NCBI RefSeq assembly: GCF_030052815.1
Contig: NC_079510.1
Location: 6,275,375 to 6,339,374, forward strand
Source of the DNA: Hevea brasiliensis
Lineage: Eukaryota; Streptophyta; Magnoliopsida; Malpighiales; Euphorbiaceae
Length of the DNA: 64,000 bases
Direction: 5' to 3'
The notes beneath the pieces are model-generated. The model did not search any database. It saw only the letters and a program-made list of their open reading frames with translations, and was not told the DNA's origin. Below are positions 35,561 to 46,502 of this stretch, piece after piece; within the stretch, counting starts at the first letter, position 1, and each line of letters starts with the position of its first letter. The position numbers were made by a program, and so were the translations under genes.

Positions 35561-38205
35561 TGTAACACCCCAAAATTTTAAATTTTATGAGCATTTTTGG
35601 TATTTTAATTTTATTTAAATTTTAGGAATTTTTGAGATTTTTGATTTTAAAAATCGGGTTCGATTTTCAGAAAATATAAACTTTGATGATTTTAAAAATT
35701 AATTTAAAGACCACGTGGCAAAACTAAAAATATATTTGGAGTCTACGTATTTTTCGAGTTTTTCAAATTTTTGAATTTTGGACCTCGTTTTGGTCCGAGC
35801 GAGTAAAAATTCAAAATTTTGTATTCTGAATCGAACCGGCCGAATCGAACCGGACCGGATCGGACCGGTCGAATCGAACCGGCCTTTTCCTTCTTCCCTT
35901 TTTCTTCCCCGCGCGCGTCGTTCCCTCTCCCTTTTCTCTCTCCTCCCTCCCCTGCCGCCACCACCTCCCACCACCCAGTAGGCCGCCACCCTACCACCTC
36001 GGCCGGTCGCGCTTGACCGCCGAAAACCTCGCGCGAATCCCCTCCCTCGCGCGCGCGGCGTTTCGGCTTCTCCGGCCAAAATTCGGCCGATCCGGCCACC
36101 AATTGGACCGGGTCTTGTGTCTAAAATCATCTACTCGGTGAGAGCTTTCCATAGACACCAAGAACGCCGAAATCCATCGAGCGGTTTGTCCGATTTTTGC
36201 TCGGGAAAATTTTAGCCCATTTCGACCTTTGGGCTAGATTTCTCGAAAACCGTGAATCTCACGAGGAAACCGAGGGTACCAGCACGCTCCACTCGTCGAG
36301 AGCTTCGCGGCGACATAAATTTCAAATTTTTCCGACACCGTTTTTCGGTGGGTCCCACGGAACTTCGCAGTGTTTTTCCGAGCATTTAATGAGCTTAGAA
36401 AATTCTAAAAAATTTATGTACTAACCCCCGTGTTATGGGCTTCGTGTAGGTATCCTCGATTCGCGGAAATTCGACAGTTGACCGGGTCTGCGAAATTAGG
36501 CGAACGGACTCCATTCTGGAAAAGTCTCCGAATTGGACCGAGGTTTTGGCTAGCCCCCCATTTTCAGACGTCCCGAGCGCGTTCTCGAAGTCGGAATCGG
36601 CAAAGGTAAACTCGAACCTTGTTTTTACGTAATTTTCTAATGCTTAAATAGGATTAAAAATTCGTAAAATATTCGTGGTAGCTCAGAAAATTATGATTCT
36701 TTTTGCAATAGCTTAGTAATATTGCTAAGGACCGCGGGGCAAAGTTTTAGAATTTTTAGAGCTGATTTGGGCAATTTTTGCAAAAATGGTCAATTATAGG
36801 GACTAAATTGAAATTTTACATATTGTGATGGATGATTGATTTGATGGGCCCAGGAGGGGCTGTGTGATGTGATTGAGTTGTGGATATATGGATTGTGAGT
36901 ATAGAAGTATATTTTGAGCCCTTTTGCAGGTTGGGTAGGTCCTAGGTATAGGTGAGACTCTGCCGGATTTTCGGCACGACTTAGGACGTATTGGTCTTTT
37001 TCTTTGTTTGTATTGAGTCAAAATTATTAAATGATTGTAATAAAATTGTCAGGTGAGCCGGGACAGCCTTCTTCCTCCGCCCAGCCGCCTCAGTGACCAT
37101 CGTCAAGTCTGTAAGTAAAATATTAATTTTAATTGTAATTTCGATATTATTATATGTTCAGCATGCCCATGCATCACTTATATGCATATAATTATGTAGT
37201 TAAACTCTAGGCACGATTTATGTTGCATTGATAACTGTTAAAGTGCCATGAATGTTGTTGTGGTAATTTGGAGCAGTGTGCGTGCGTTGGCGTGCGTGTG
37301 ATGTGGTGTGGACTATGGATAGGACGGGTAGTCACGGCTTGAGTTCTTCGCTGGGACCCGATCCTTCGAGGGGTAGTCACGGCTTGAGTTCTTCGCTGGG
37401 ACCCGATCCTTCGAGGGGTAGTCACGGCTTGAGTTCTTCGCTGGGACCCTCGATTTGGTTATTAAGTGGAAGTCCGAGCTGAGTTCTTCGCTGGCACCAG
37501 GTTGGATTTATGAGAGCTGTATAGGGGATCAGCTCCCATATATTATGATTGATGCTACAGGGTGCGTGAGTGCTCCAAATTACCTTTTTGATGCTATGAT
37601 GTGAATTTAGTGCTGATGTTGCATTTCATTCCACAGGTTGCATTAGTTTTAGATAGTTATAGAGATTATGGTTAAAATTGATATTTTACTCTCTGAGTCG
37701 AACGCTCACTCCTGTTCAAAAATTTTTACAGGCCACAGGAGGATATTTTATTCTGGGTTAACCTGTTTTTCTACTTCGCAGGTTGTTTATCAATATTTGT
37801 GTAATTTTATTTTCTCCTAGAATTTCCGCATGTGTTAGCAGTAATTATTTGAATTTGGTCTGTAATATTATTATCATGTTGGACCTGTAAACTTAATATT
37901 CTATGTCTGTTTGATGGATTGGATGAGGGAGCTGAGCTCCCATTTCTTTTATGATGTTATGAGTATGTGGAGGGTGAGCTGAGCTCCCCAATTGAGTATT
38001 ATTATGTTTACAGGTCGGGTGAGTCGAAAACTCCCCGTTGGGAAGTCCATTTTATGACCGGACTCTGTCCGTTAGTTTTCTTGAATTTGGGCCCAAATGG
38101 GCCTTAGAGTTGGGTTAATGAACAGTTAGGCTTACTACGGGCCTCGGGGGCTTTAGGCTGGCCCAGGTCCTAGTGCCGGTCCGGCCCATAGGTTGGGTCG
38201 TGACA
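35561..38205 (+). repeat. 3' LTR of the Tekay element
   Basis: 2645 bp, 59 bp longer than its partner. It carries three copies of the 45-bp tandem unit (37326-37370, 37371-37415, and a partial from 37416) against two in the 5' LTR. The ends match the 5' LTR exactly, and the TCTCC duplication follows at 38206. Confidence 0.93.
37326..37454 (+). repeat. 45-bp tandem repeat (three copies) in the 3' LTR
   Basis: The unit begins GGGTAGTCACGGCTTGAGTT and contains TTCTTCGCTGGGACC. The 5' LTR has only two copies (29752 onward). A further half-unit (CTGAGTTCTTCGCTGG) follows about 30 bp later in both LTRs. Confidence 0.9.
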
Positions 38206-39841
38206 TCTCCTCTCTCTCCTTTCTTAAATCTAAGTTTCCCTCTTTATGTTCTTTCCATCAATTCCTTGTTTCTCATTCTTCCTTCCATTCTTTTTTGTAA
38301 TTTCTTGAGACTCTGCTTATCAAATTCTTCATCTCTAGAGAAGCCCATTTCACTTTTTTCAATCCTCCTTTTGGTATTTTTCTTTTCCTTTCCACTAGAT
38401 ATAGAACCGCATAAGATTCTTTGTTTCTTGAAATTGCCCACCAAACTTCTCAACTGTCTTACAAAATTTTCACTGTTCCCTTCATCAAGAACTGAACATT
38501 CTTGTTTCTTGATTTCTTCCTGCACAAAATGGATTTTTTCCCCTTTCAATCACAAAAACTTTATTAAAATTGGATGATGAAAGAGTTAGAGGCTTGTGTT
38601 TGTGGCGTGATAAACAATTTTCTACTAACCATGATTGTGACAATGCACCATTCATGGTAAGTATCGTAAATGATATTGAAGATAAGGAAGATGTAGCATT
38701 CAATAAAGAAGAATAAAAAAGTGTTGATGCTGAAGATCACTCTTGGTCCTATGAAGAGAACCCAAAAATTGAAGGAAGTTTTGATGAAATGCAATAAAGT
38801 GTGAAGAAAATAGCAAGGAATTGCAACAAAACCAAGAAAATGTCCCTGCCATCGATTGTAATTTTCAACAACATTGGCCATCAATAGCAAATGTTTCTGC
38901 TATCAATAACATTGTCCAACAAAAAATGACCATTATTGATGATAAAGAGAATGGTCAGATTCAAAATGTAAATGAAGAAGATTTTGATGTTGAAAAAGAT
39001 CAAAAGAAGTTTGAGTGCAAGATCATGAAAGATGAAGTTTTTCAATAAAGCAAGGGCATCGTGGATGCACTGAATGTTGTAATTGAAGCTCGTGCTACAA
39101 CATTGTCTTCTCCTTAGTTGCTAATGTTACCACCCAACCCTAGAGAGTCAAGTGATTTCCAAGAGAACAAAAATGTGCATGATGATTGGGAAGAGACCTA
39201 TGCAAGGAAAAGGCAGCTTGCTCTATTTGTCATTAGTGGCAACAGTGGAGACGTACAACCTGTTAAAGGAATTGCAAAGTCTTTGAATGTTTGACAAGTT
39301 GTGTTGGCTCTATCAATTGAAGACTTGAATCAGTATTTAGTTTTTGTGGGTTAGTCATCAGATCCAAGAAAGCTTGACATAAAATACTACTACCTTAGGC
39401 TTTGTGCATCATATGTAGTATAAGAACCAATTTGTAAATTAGAGGTTGTTGTGTTTGGATTCAAAATTATCCTATTAAAGGTTCAAGTGTGCTCAACCTA
39501 ACTCAAAGCATAAATAGTGCCTTATACTACTATAAACAAGATCTTCCACTTTTAAATCTATTATTGCGAAGGAATAATTCAATGTAAGATGAAACAAAAA
39601 CTTAGGCAATATTCAATTTGGAATTGGAATTGATAAAATGCAAGATGAAGCAACAAATTATAGCAAACCAAACTGCAATTTTATTTTTTCTCTTCAACCT
39701 TACCAAATTGAGCTTCAATTCAAGACTTTTACAGATACTACTTAGATATATGTTGAGAGTTGTAGCATAGATTTTGTTTTTTGCATCGTTCTTTTCTTTA
39801 GTTTTCTTCCTTAAGGGCATGGAAGCTTAAGAAGGAGGCAT
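38206..39841 (+). pseudogene. Internal region of the 185-bp-LTR element with a decayed gypsy gag knuckle
   Basis: The reading at 38565-38700 runs KLDDERVRGLCLWRDKQFSTNHDCDNAPF. It fits the gag zinc knuckle of gypsy elements (Cys-x2-Cys-x7-His-x-Cys) with the second Cys changed to Arg; the first Cys is at 38598. An acidic tail follows, and then stops. A separate open stretch at 38821-39048 (75 aa, acidic at its end) has no match I recognise. No protease, RT, RNase H or integrase can be seen. The left 57 bp of the internal region lie at 27944-28000, before the Tekay insertion. Confidence 0.6.
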
Positions 39842-39893
39842 TGATGCATGTCTAATATTGATTAGTGGCTGATTAGTATAAAAGAGAACATGC

Positions 39894-42279
39894 TATAACA
39901 CCCACCATTTTTTGATGTCAGAAGTTTTGTCATTGATGAAATATTTTGGCAAAATTAAAGATTCCATAAGCAGGGAAATAGTGGTGGAAAGTGTATGTAG
40001 ATATATAAATAAATGTATGTATGGTGTGTTAAAAAAATATATTTAAGAGTGGAAATGTTTTAATGGTTTTAACCAAAGAAAAATTTTTAAGTGTGTTTTG
40101 AGCAAAAGGAACTTTAACAGCTGAAGCGTGGACTTTCGGCGGCTAAAGTCCCTTTTTACTACTTAAATGCCTTTTGGACAGAATGGGCTCTAATAGCCAG
40201 AACTATGACTTTCGACAATCAAAAGTCCCTTGATAGTGAGGATATAAAAGGCCAACAGCTTGTCTTTCTATCCAAAGGTAACTTAAACTCTCACTTCTCT
40301 CCCTCTCTCAACTTTTGAGACATGTAAAGGGCATTCTGAGGAGATTTCGCTTGTCCATTTCATGTTTTGAAGCTTGATTCTTCTTCGAGGAAGCCTAGTG
40401 GAAGTGGATTGAAGCTAGGACCCCAATTCACCTTCTTCTCAATTCAAGGAAAAGAGGTAAATTCTCTTTTCTCTTGATCTTTTAGAAGAATCTAAATGTG
40501 ATCTTGTATGCCAGGTAGTTGGGTGTGTTACATGTGGTGCTAGGAAGTTTGAATTCATGAAAAAGTTAAGAAAAATGGGGGTTTTGCATGTTAAGGTTTT
40601 GGATGAAAGAATGTATTTCATGTTGTGTTTTGGTAATTTTTTTGTTAAATGAGGTGTTGTGGTTGCTTTCTGTCAAGTTTAAGTATTTATAGACCTTGAA
40701 TAGTGAGTTTCCTTAGTTAAACCTAAGGATTTCTTGAATTATGTGAAGTTTGACTTTGCTTGAACTTCATATTTAGGTTTCCCTATATGCATGTGTGTTT
40801 GAGCTTGTTTCCAAGTTATTTTTGGCCTTAGACTTGTGTTAGAATGTTTGGATTGTGTTTTAGAAGCTTAGAATGTGTTTTGGAGGTTTTGGGAAAAGAA
40901 ATTTTGCTAGTTTTCAACTTAAAAATTTTATAAATTCCTAGGTTCAGTTGCTAAAAATCATTATTTTGGCAGCCGAAGCATGTATTTTCTTAGGAAAAAT
41001 CTGGAGAAATTTCATGTTTGACAACTAAAGTCCAAGACTTCAGCAACCACAGTGGCGACTACTTGAATTGGGCACCCAATGTTCAAGAGTTCTGCAGCCG
41101 AAGTCTAAGACTCCAGCAGCTGAACTTGATCCTGCCAACCTCATTTCTTTTTTAGTTTTAAGGTTCCAAAACAAGATTTTATGGTTCCTAAGGGCTAAGA
41201 ATAAGATGTTTGTTATGTATATAGAGTTTTAGAGCTTCGAATAACTCCTTAAGTTCTGATGTTTATAGCATCAGACTTGGAGGATTCTAAAAGCTAAGAA
41301 TCTAAGGCTAGCTACCGTTTGTGTTAGGCATTGATAGGCTACAAGAGGTGAATAACTCTAACCCTAATAAATGTAAATTCTTTAAATGTGATTCATGATC
41401 ATCTACATGCATCATTTCATTGTTTACTAGGGTGTATATATCTAGAGTATGAATATGTTGCATTTTTGCATAATTATTGTTGATGCATGATGGAATTTGG
41501 ATAACCCACTAGTTCCCCCTATGTTATGTATATATTATGTTTATGATATGATCATGTGTGATCTGTGGTGATAAGACTAGGTGAGGCCTAATAAGCCCTT
41601 GGTGTACTACTTTTAAGTGAAAGTCCTAAGGAACCTCCGTATGAGCTGAGCATATTGGATCTAGGAAATCACTAATGACAAGTCCATCTTATGTGGAATG
41701 TTTTTTATGTGAAAACTCATTTTGATGATGCATTGCATATGTATGAAATAAATGATATAATTGATTGATGTTGGTTAGTTTACTTATTGAACTTGCGTAA
41801 ACTCACTCCTTTCCCTTAACCCCCAGGTGCAAGAGTGCAGGAGTAGAAGAGTCCTTTGAAGCTTGAGTAGCAGTAGTAGTTGTAGAGTGTTTATATGCAT
41901 GTTATATATTTAGTGGATATTTAATGTGTAAAGGAATAGTTACTGTGATAGTATTTAAGTTTTTGATAGATGTTTTATCTTAAGTATAAGTGATGTAATT
42001 TTGTATGTTTGAAACCTAAGCTAACTCCTCATGTTAGTATGTGTGTGTGAACTAATTATACTTTAGTGATTGTATATATGTAAAAGTTCAAATTCTGAGC
42101 CAATTATATGTTAATTATTAATGAGAAAACTAAAATATAATGGTTTGGAGTATGCTTTGATTGTGAGATATAGGGACATGTTCTTGTTTAACAAGTCTTT
42201 AAACTTGCTACGAGTTTCAACAGCCTTAAGCTGACCTGATCCCTAGCGTCAGTAGAGGCTCATAGGTTGGGTCATTACA
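39894..42279 (+). mobile_element. 2.4-kb solo LTR of a Ty3/gypsy family, nested in the 185-bp-LTR 3' LTR
   Basis: 2386 bp, flanked by CATGC duplications. It starts TATAACACCC (TG changed to TA) and ends GGGTCATTACA, the same general end style as the Tekay LTRs. A TATA box (TATAAAAG, 40243-40250) precedes a CT-rich leader. The sequence has repeated AGCCGAAG/AGTCCAAGACT-type words at 40110-40230 and 40970-41120. There is no coding content and no internal region. Confidence 0.8.
40243..40250 (+). promoter_or_regulatory. TATA box in the 2.4-kb solo LTR
   Basis: TATAAAAG followed about 30 bp later by a pyrimidine-rich leader (CTCTCACTTCTCTCCC). It is the presumed promoter of the former element and could start transcripts into flanking DNA. 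Confidence 0.5.
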
Positions 42280-42415
42280 CATGCTCTATAGTTCAGTGTG
42301 AATGATATGATTGAAATATTAATTCTTCTCTCTGTTCATCCCTTTCTTCCCCAAATTCTTGTGTTCTTCTATGCCTTTCCCCTTTCCTAGTTCTGTTCTC
42401 CTTTGGTTTGCATCA

Positions 42416-42870
42416 CAATTCCTCCCAAAAATCTTTAGTTGAAGTCTATAAGAAAGGGTCTGCTAATTCTTTTAATTGTGTGCAAGATCCAAGATATTAC
42501 CGTTGAATCAACTCATTTGCACTTCTCATACAATTGAGATTTCTCTTAGGTTTCTCAACCTTACCAGTAAAAAATCCAAGTTTATCTTCTGCAGATAATG
42601 CTATGATCATCGAGTGACTCCAAGATAGGTAATCAGTGCCATTCAATGGTGAAGTTACCAAGTTCATCCCTATATTATTTGAGCTTTGTAAATGAAAAAC
42701 ATCCTCAATTAGCTAATTCGTTAAAACCCTAGCTTCGCTTGAATTCTCATATTTCATATCCAGATAGCAGAACAACCACAAAAACAAAGATTGAATCAAT
42801 TAAGTAGAGAAGAAATAACTAGATCAAATGCATCTAAAAGAAAAACTACATAGGAATTACTATTATACCA
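42416..42870 (-). pseudogene. Ty1/copia gag, left-hand part of the split gag
   Basis: The minus strand reads NLVTSPLNGTDYLSWSHSMIIALSAEDKLGFFTGKVEKP, a copia gag N-terminus (usual pattern GxNYxSWSRSMxxALxAKNKLGF), at about 42570-42690. More gag with stops follows down to 42416. The reading continues at 27758, on the far side of the nested elements. The primer-binding sequence lies at about 42862-42870. Confidence 0.7.
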
Positions 42871-43080
42871 TGATACAATGAGAGAAATATAAATGCAAAA
42901 TGAATGGGAAAATGAGAGAATGTTCAAATTGCTTTTTCTTGATGATTTACATTGTCTTATTTATCACTCGTCACATGCTGTGTAGCTGATAACCACCTCT
43001 AACAATTTCTAACTATTTTATTCAGCTCAACTAATCCTTCTAACTAACTAACCAATTGCCCGCCAAATAATTAAATTACA
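42871..43080 (-). repeat. 5' LTR of the split copia element
   Basis: About 210 bp. On the minus strand it starts TGTAATTTAATTATTTGGC and ends TTGTATCA, next to a damaged tRNA-iMet primer site (TGGTATAATAG). The partner LTR was not found because the element is truncated at 27540. Confidence 0.6.
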
Positions 43081-43638
43081 TTTCTGCATATATAGTGTAT
43101 AGATTAAAAAAAATGATGAAATATGTATTGAAATCTTATTAAATATAATTTTATTGTAATTTTATAATTTTATATTATAATTATACATATTTGATATTAT
43201 AAATACATAATTTTTTATTTTTTTTTACTTTTTTTAAAGATGAAAATTTGTCTCTTGCAAATCATTTTCCTAAAATTTAAGATTGGTCAATTTATTTAGT
43301 TGAGCATCTTTCAATGATTTCCCCTGTTCTAGTGATACATAAATCAAATGCAAATGAATCATTACACAAATCAAGATCTAAGCCCTAAAATTCCAAGTCT
43401 AATTCCTATCTAATGAATAAGCCCACTAAAAAATGGTCTAGCCCCTAAATAATCAAGCCATAGCTGAAGCAACTAAGCAGAATCCAAAAGCTTCTTCTTT
43501 CACAGTGCCGCTGATGATAGGGGCTAAACAAGAAAAACCTATTGGAAGCCACACAAGGAGATTTCTTCCTCCAAAGACCAATAAGACAAACCAAAACTAG
43601 CATAAGCAAAGAAAAAATGCCCTATAGCCAACACAAGC
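43081..43638. other. Intergenic DNA, nothing recognised
   Basis: The left half is extremely AT-rich. The right half (43370-43638) is more complex and continues, after the solo LTR, at 47449, but I could not name it. Confidence 0.4.
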
Positions 43639-44280
43639 AGACCTGTAACATCCTCACTTTACGTAGTCCATATGTTCCACTGTTCTGATGGCTAATGTCT
43701 GCCCTGGAAAGTTGGAATGTCTGGAATTAAAATTAATTGACAGTGAGGAAGCATAAAATAATGAAATATGTGATGAGAAAAAGTAAAGAAAAATAAAAGA
43801 GATGAAATGTGATTAAGTTAAGCGAGCCGAAACCTTAGCGATGAGTGACCGCACCGGGAAGTTACGGCGGGGACTGTTGACTATCCCAGGACCACAGGGA
43901 ACCCTCGGAATTAAATTTCGAGACATAAATAAAGGCCTATTGAGGTATAATTAACATTAGAAATGTTAAAGAAAAATTAATGAATTAGTACAAAAAAAAA
44001 ATGAAAAATCAAGAAATCGACAAAAAATCGGTGTTACCGAAAAATCGGAAATACAATCCGCAGAGGGGCATTTTGGTCATTTGACACCTAGAGTTTCCTT
44101 TTGACCTCAATGTCCATTAAAAATAAGTGGTATTACAGTTTGAAGATGTCATGAAAAATAAAAATATGGTACATTATATGAATAGTGGAAGAAATGGGGC
44201 ATAAATGCAAATTATGGAACTTTAAGTAATATAATCATTTAATCTAAGTTAGTGCTCCACTAACCTCAACTTATGGGACC

Positions 44281-44288
44281 TATATAAA
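44281..44288 (+). promoter_or_regulatory. TATA box in the 3.8-kb solo LTR
   Basis: TATATAAA within a GC-poor context. The inverted relative has a similar box on the minus strand at about 23743-23750, which supports a conserved LTR promoter. Confidence 0.45.
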
Positions 44289-45129
44289 CTACTTTGGACA
44301 TAACCTTGAGTCATCTTCAACCTTTAAACACTCCAGCCAATTGAATCTCCATTGAAACTCCATAGCCAAAGCTTGAACAAACCTCCATGCATCTTAATTC
44401 AAGCCATGTTTCTTCAAACTCCCTTCATTAAAAGTGGTCCTCACATCATGGGCAGTAAGTAGGTAGCAAAAAGGAGAGAAAATATCAAGGTTTAGCAAGC
44501 TTCAAAACAAGGTTGGTGCTAATTTTTTTTACCCCTCTTAATTAAAGTTTGTATTAAGGTTGAGATGAGTTGAATTATTGAAAAATTGGAAGAATTGGAT
44601 GAGTATTTAATGGAACTTGAATTCAGCAGCCATTGAATCTAAGGAGGTTTGAATTATCTTTACATGTATTTGATGGGAAATGATATTGATTAAAGTAATT
44701 AGAGGTCCTAGCAAATTAACTCCATGTGTATGTTGAGATTGAGTAATTGAATTAGGGTTTGAAAGAATTTTTGAAGACTTGGACAATTGAGCTTCAAATT
44801 GGCAGCCTTGAAGTCCTTAGGAGAGTGGAAGTTCTAAGAATTTCAATGTTGATTTATGGGTTGATGGATTAGTAAAAGTGCATGGTAAATTGTTATTAGA
44901 AATTTCATGTAGTAGTTAATTGATTTCATGTATATGTATTGTTGATTTTGACCTTATGAATTAGGGTTGTGTATTGAATAATGAGGACTTGTATGACTAT
45001 TGTAAAATGACCAATTGAGATTTATTTGATGACAATTAGAAGTGCTATGTAAGCAATTGTAGTTTGGGAGAAGGAGGAATGACAATTAGGAGTGCAAATT
45101 TTCTGTGCAGGTTGAGTTTGATGAAAACA

Positions 45130-45860
45130 GTGTGTAAATTAGGCCATAACTGACGGTATGTGACTCCAATTGGTATGAGGCCAATTGGAGGTAAAACTAG
45201 ACTTATAATGGACCAAATTTCATGCAGAGGTCATGCAAAAATTCTGCCTAGAAAGTGACCTAACAAGTGACCAAATCCGGATTGCCATTAGTGAACCCAG
45301 AATTTTGACTATATGAACAGTAGTCGATTAAATGACCATAACCCACTGTAGACAGGTCCAAATGACCTCAAATTTATATCGATGGAAAGCTTAGACATAG
45401 GGCTACAACTTTGGTAAAGATCACAGAACCCATAAATGTCATTTACTAAGTCAAATTGCTTGCATAATTTGAGGTATCAAAACTGTCCAAAACCATTGCA
45501 ACCTAGAATTTGACCATATGAATAGTAGTCACTCATTTGACCATAACTCACTCGAAACAGGTCCAAATGACCTGAAATTTATATCAATGGAAAGATTAGA
45601 TATAGAGCTATAACTCTTATGAAGACACCAAAGCCCAGAAATGACCAGAACTAAGTCAAATTGATTGCCCAAGTTAGGGTACCAAATCTATCAGAATTGA
45701 ACATGACCTAAAAATGACATAAAGTTGCATTGAGAATGCAATCTGTCCAGCTTTAGTAAATTGACCATATCTTGGTCAATGACCTGAAATCAGTGTCAAA
45801 AGTTCAATAAGACATAGAGCTACAAATTTGCTTCTTTGACCATAATCTAAAAACCAAGGG
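45130..45860 (+). repeat. Degenerate ~200-bp repeat units inside the 3.8-kb LTR
   Basis: The word GACCATAAC followed by CAGGTCCAAATGACCT and then TATATCAATGGAAAG-like text recurs at 45333 and 45539. A third, more diverged version starts at about 45766, and related text at about 45136. The same design is seen in the inverted LTR at 22300-22860. Confidence 0.65.
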
Positions 45861-46344
45861 AAAAAGGACATTTAGCTAGATTAATCTAGCATACCAAAAC
45901 TGAAAAATTGACAATACTATACAATAAAGCCTAGAAATAAATTGGCAATAAATGTCAACTTGTGAGAAATGTACAATGTACTATATTGGTATCATATTGA
46001 AATGCAAATTGTGACATGTTGATACTAAAATCAACTTATCCATGATGTATAAAAAGGTCAACATGTTCATTGACCAGTGAAAGGCATAAAGACATATAAA
46101 CCCTAAGAATAAAGAATTAAATATGTAACCTTGTAATATGCCCTAGTTTGCCTAGTTGATTAGTTTGGATAGGTTGGAATGCCAATAGGGTTCTGACAGC
46201 TGTATTGTAAATAGCTTCACGCCACACTATGTTTTATGGCTCATTATGCCACACTATGATTTTAATAGCTTATGACTATATGGATTATGTTATGATACTC
46301 GTCTTATTGCCTTACTAACTGATTATATAGCTTCTTAGCCCCAG

Positions 46345-46502
46345 TGTTTGCACACCGGGAGATACTTTGTGACCGATGGTGTGACGGCCCGAGGTACTAG
46401 GTACCCAGTGCTAGTTTATCTACTGTTTGCACACTGGGAGATACTTTGTGACCGATGGTATGACGGCCTAAGGTACTAGGTACCCAGAGCTAGTATATCC
46501 GT
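46345..46502 (+). repeat. 79-bp tandem duplication
   Basis: TGTTTGCACAC...GAGATACTTTGTGACCGATG recurs exactly 79 bp later (46345 and 46424), with only a few substitutions between copies. The inverted relative lacks an obvious equivalent. Confidence 0.85.

Larger units (their letters stand above)
28001..38205 (+). mobile_element. Full-length Ty3/gypsy Tekay-type chromovirus, decayed
   Basis: The element is 10,205 bp with 5-bp TSDs TCTCC (27996-28000 and 38206-38210). LTRs are 28001-30586 and 35561-38205, starting TGTAACACCC and ending GGGTCGTGACA, typical of Tekay/Del. The primer-binding site is TGGTATCAGAGC (30591-30602) and the polypurine tract AAGGGGAAGAA (35550-35560). Coding order is gag, protease, reverse transcriptase, RNase H, integrase, then a C-terminal chromodomain. 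Several frameshifts and stops break the polyprotein. The protease shows DLG in place of the usual DSG/DTG. Both ends and LTRs are well kept, so the insertion looks fairly young compared with the elements around it. Confidence 0.92.
27759..42415 (+). mobile_element. Small gypsy-derived LTR element, non-autonomous, disrupted by two later insertions
   Basis: It has TSD CAATT (27754-27758 and 42416-42420). The 185-bp 5' LTR (27759-27943) matches a 3' LTR split between 39842-39893 and 42280-42415. After the 5' LTR comes a primer-binding site resembling tRNA-iMet (TGGCATTAGAGCCA, 27945-27958), and before the 3' LTR a purine run (GAAGGAGG). Without the nested pieces the internal part is about 1.7 kb. 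It has no pol region, but it holds a decayed gag zinc-knuckle and an acidic reading frame, so it looks like a deletion derivative that needs help in trans. The nested insertions are 28001-38205 and 39894-42279. Confidence 0.8.
39842..42415 (+). repeat. 3' LTR of the 185-bp-LTR element, split by a solo LTR
   Basis: The left part is 39842-39893 and the right part 42285-42415; CATGC is duplicated at the break (39889-39893, 42280-42284). Joined, the parts match 27759-27943 with a few substitutions. The right end GCATCA abuts the second CAATT. Confidence 0.85.

Noticed and set aside
38173..38577. 134-codon open frame spanning the end of the Tekay LTR
   Set aside because: It crosses the LTR/TSD boundary at 38205, so it joins two unrelated sequences; T-rich composition makes it hydrophobic by chance.
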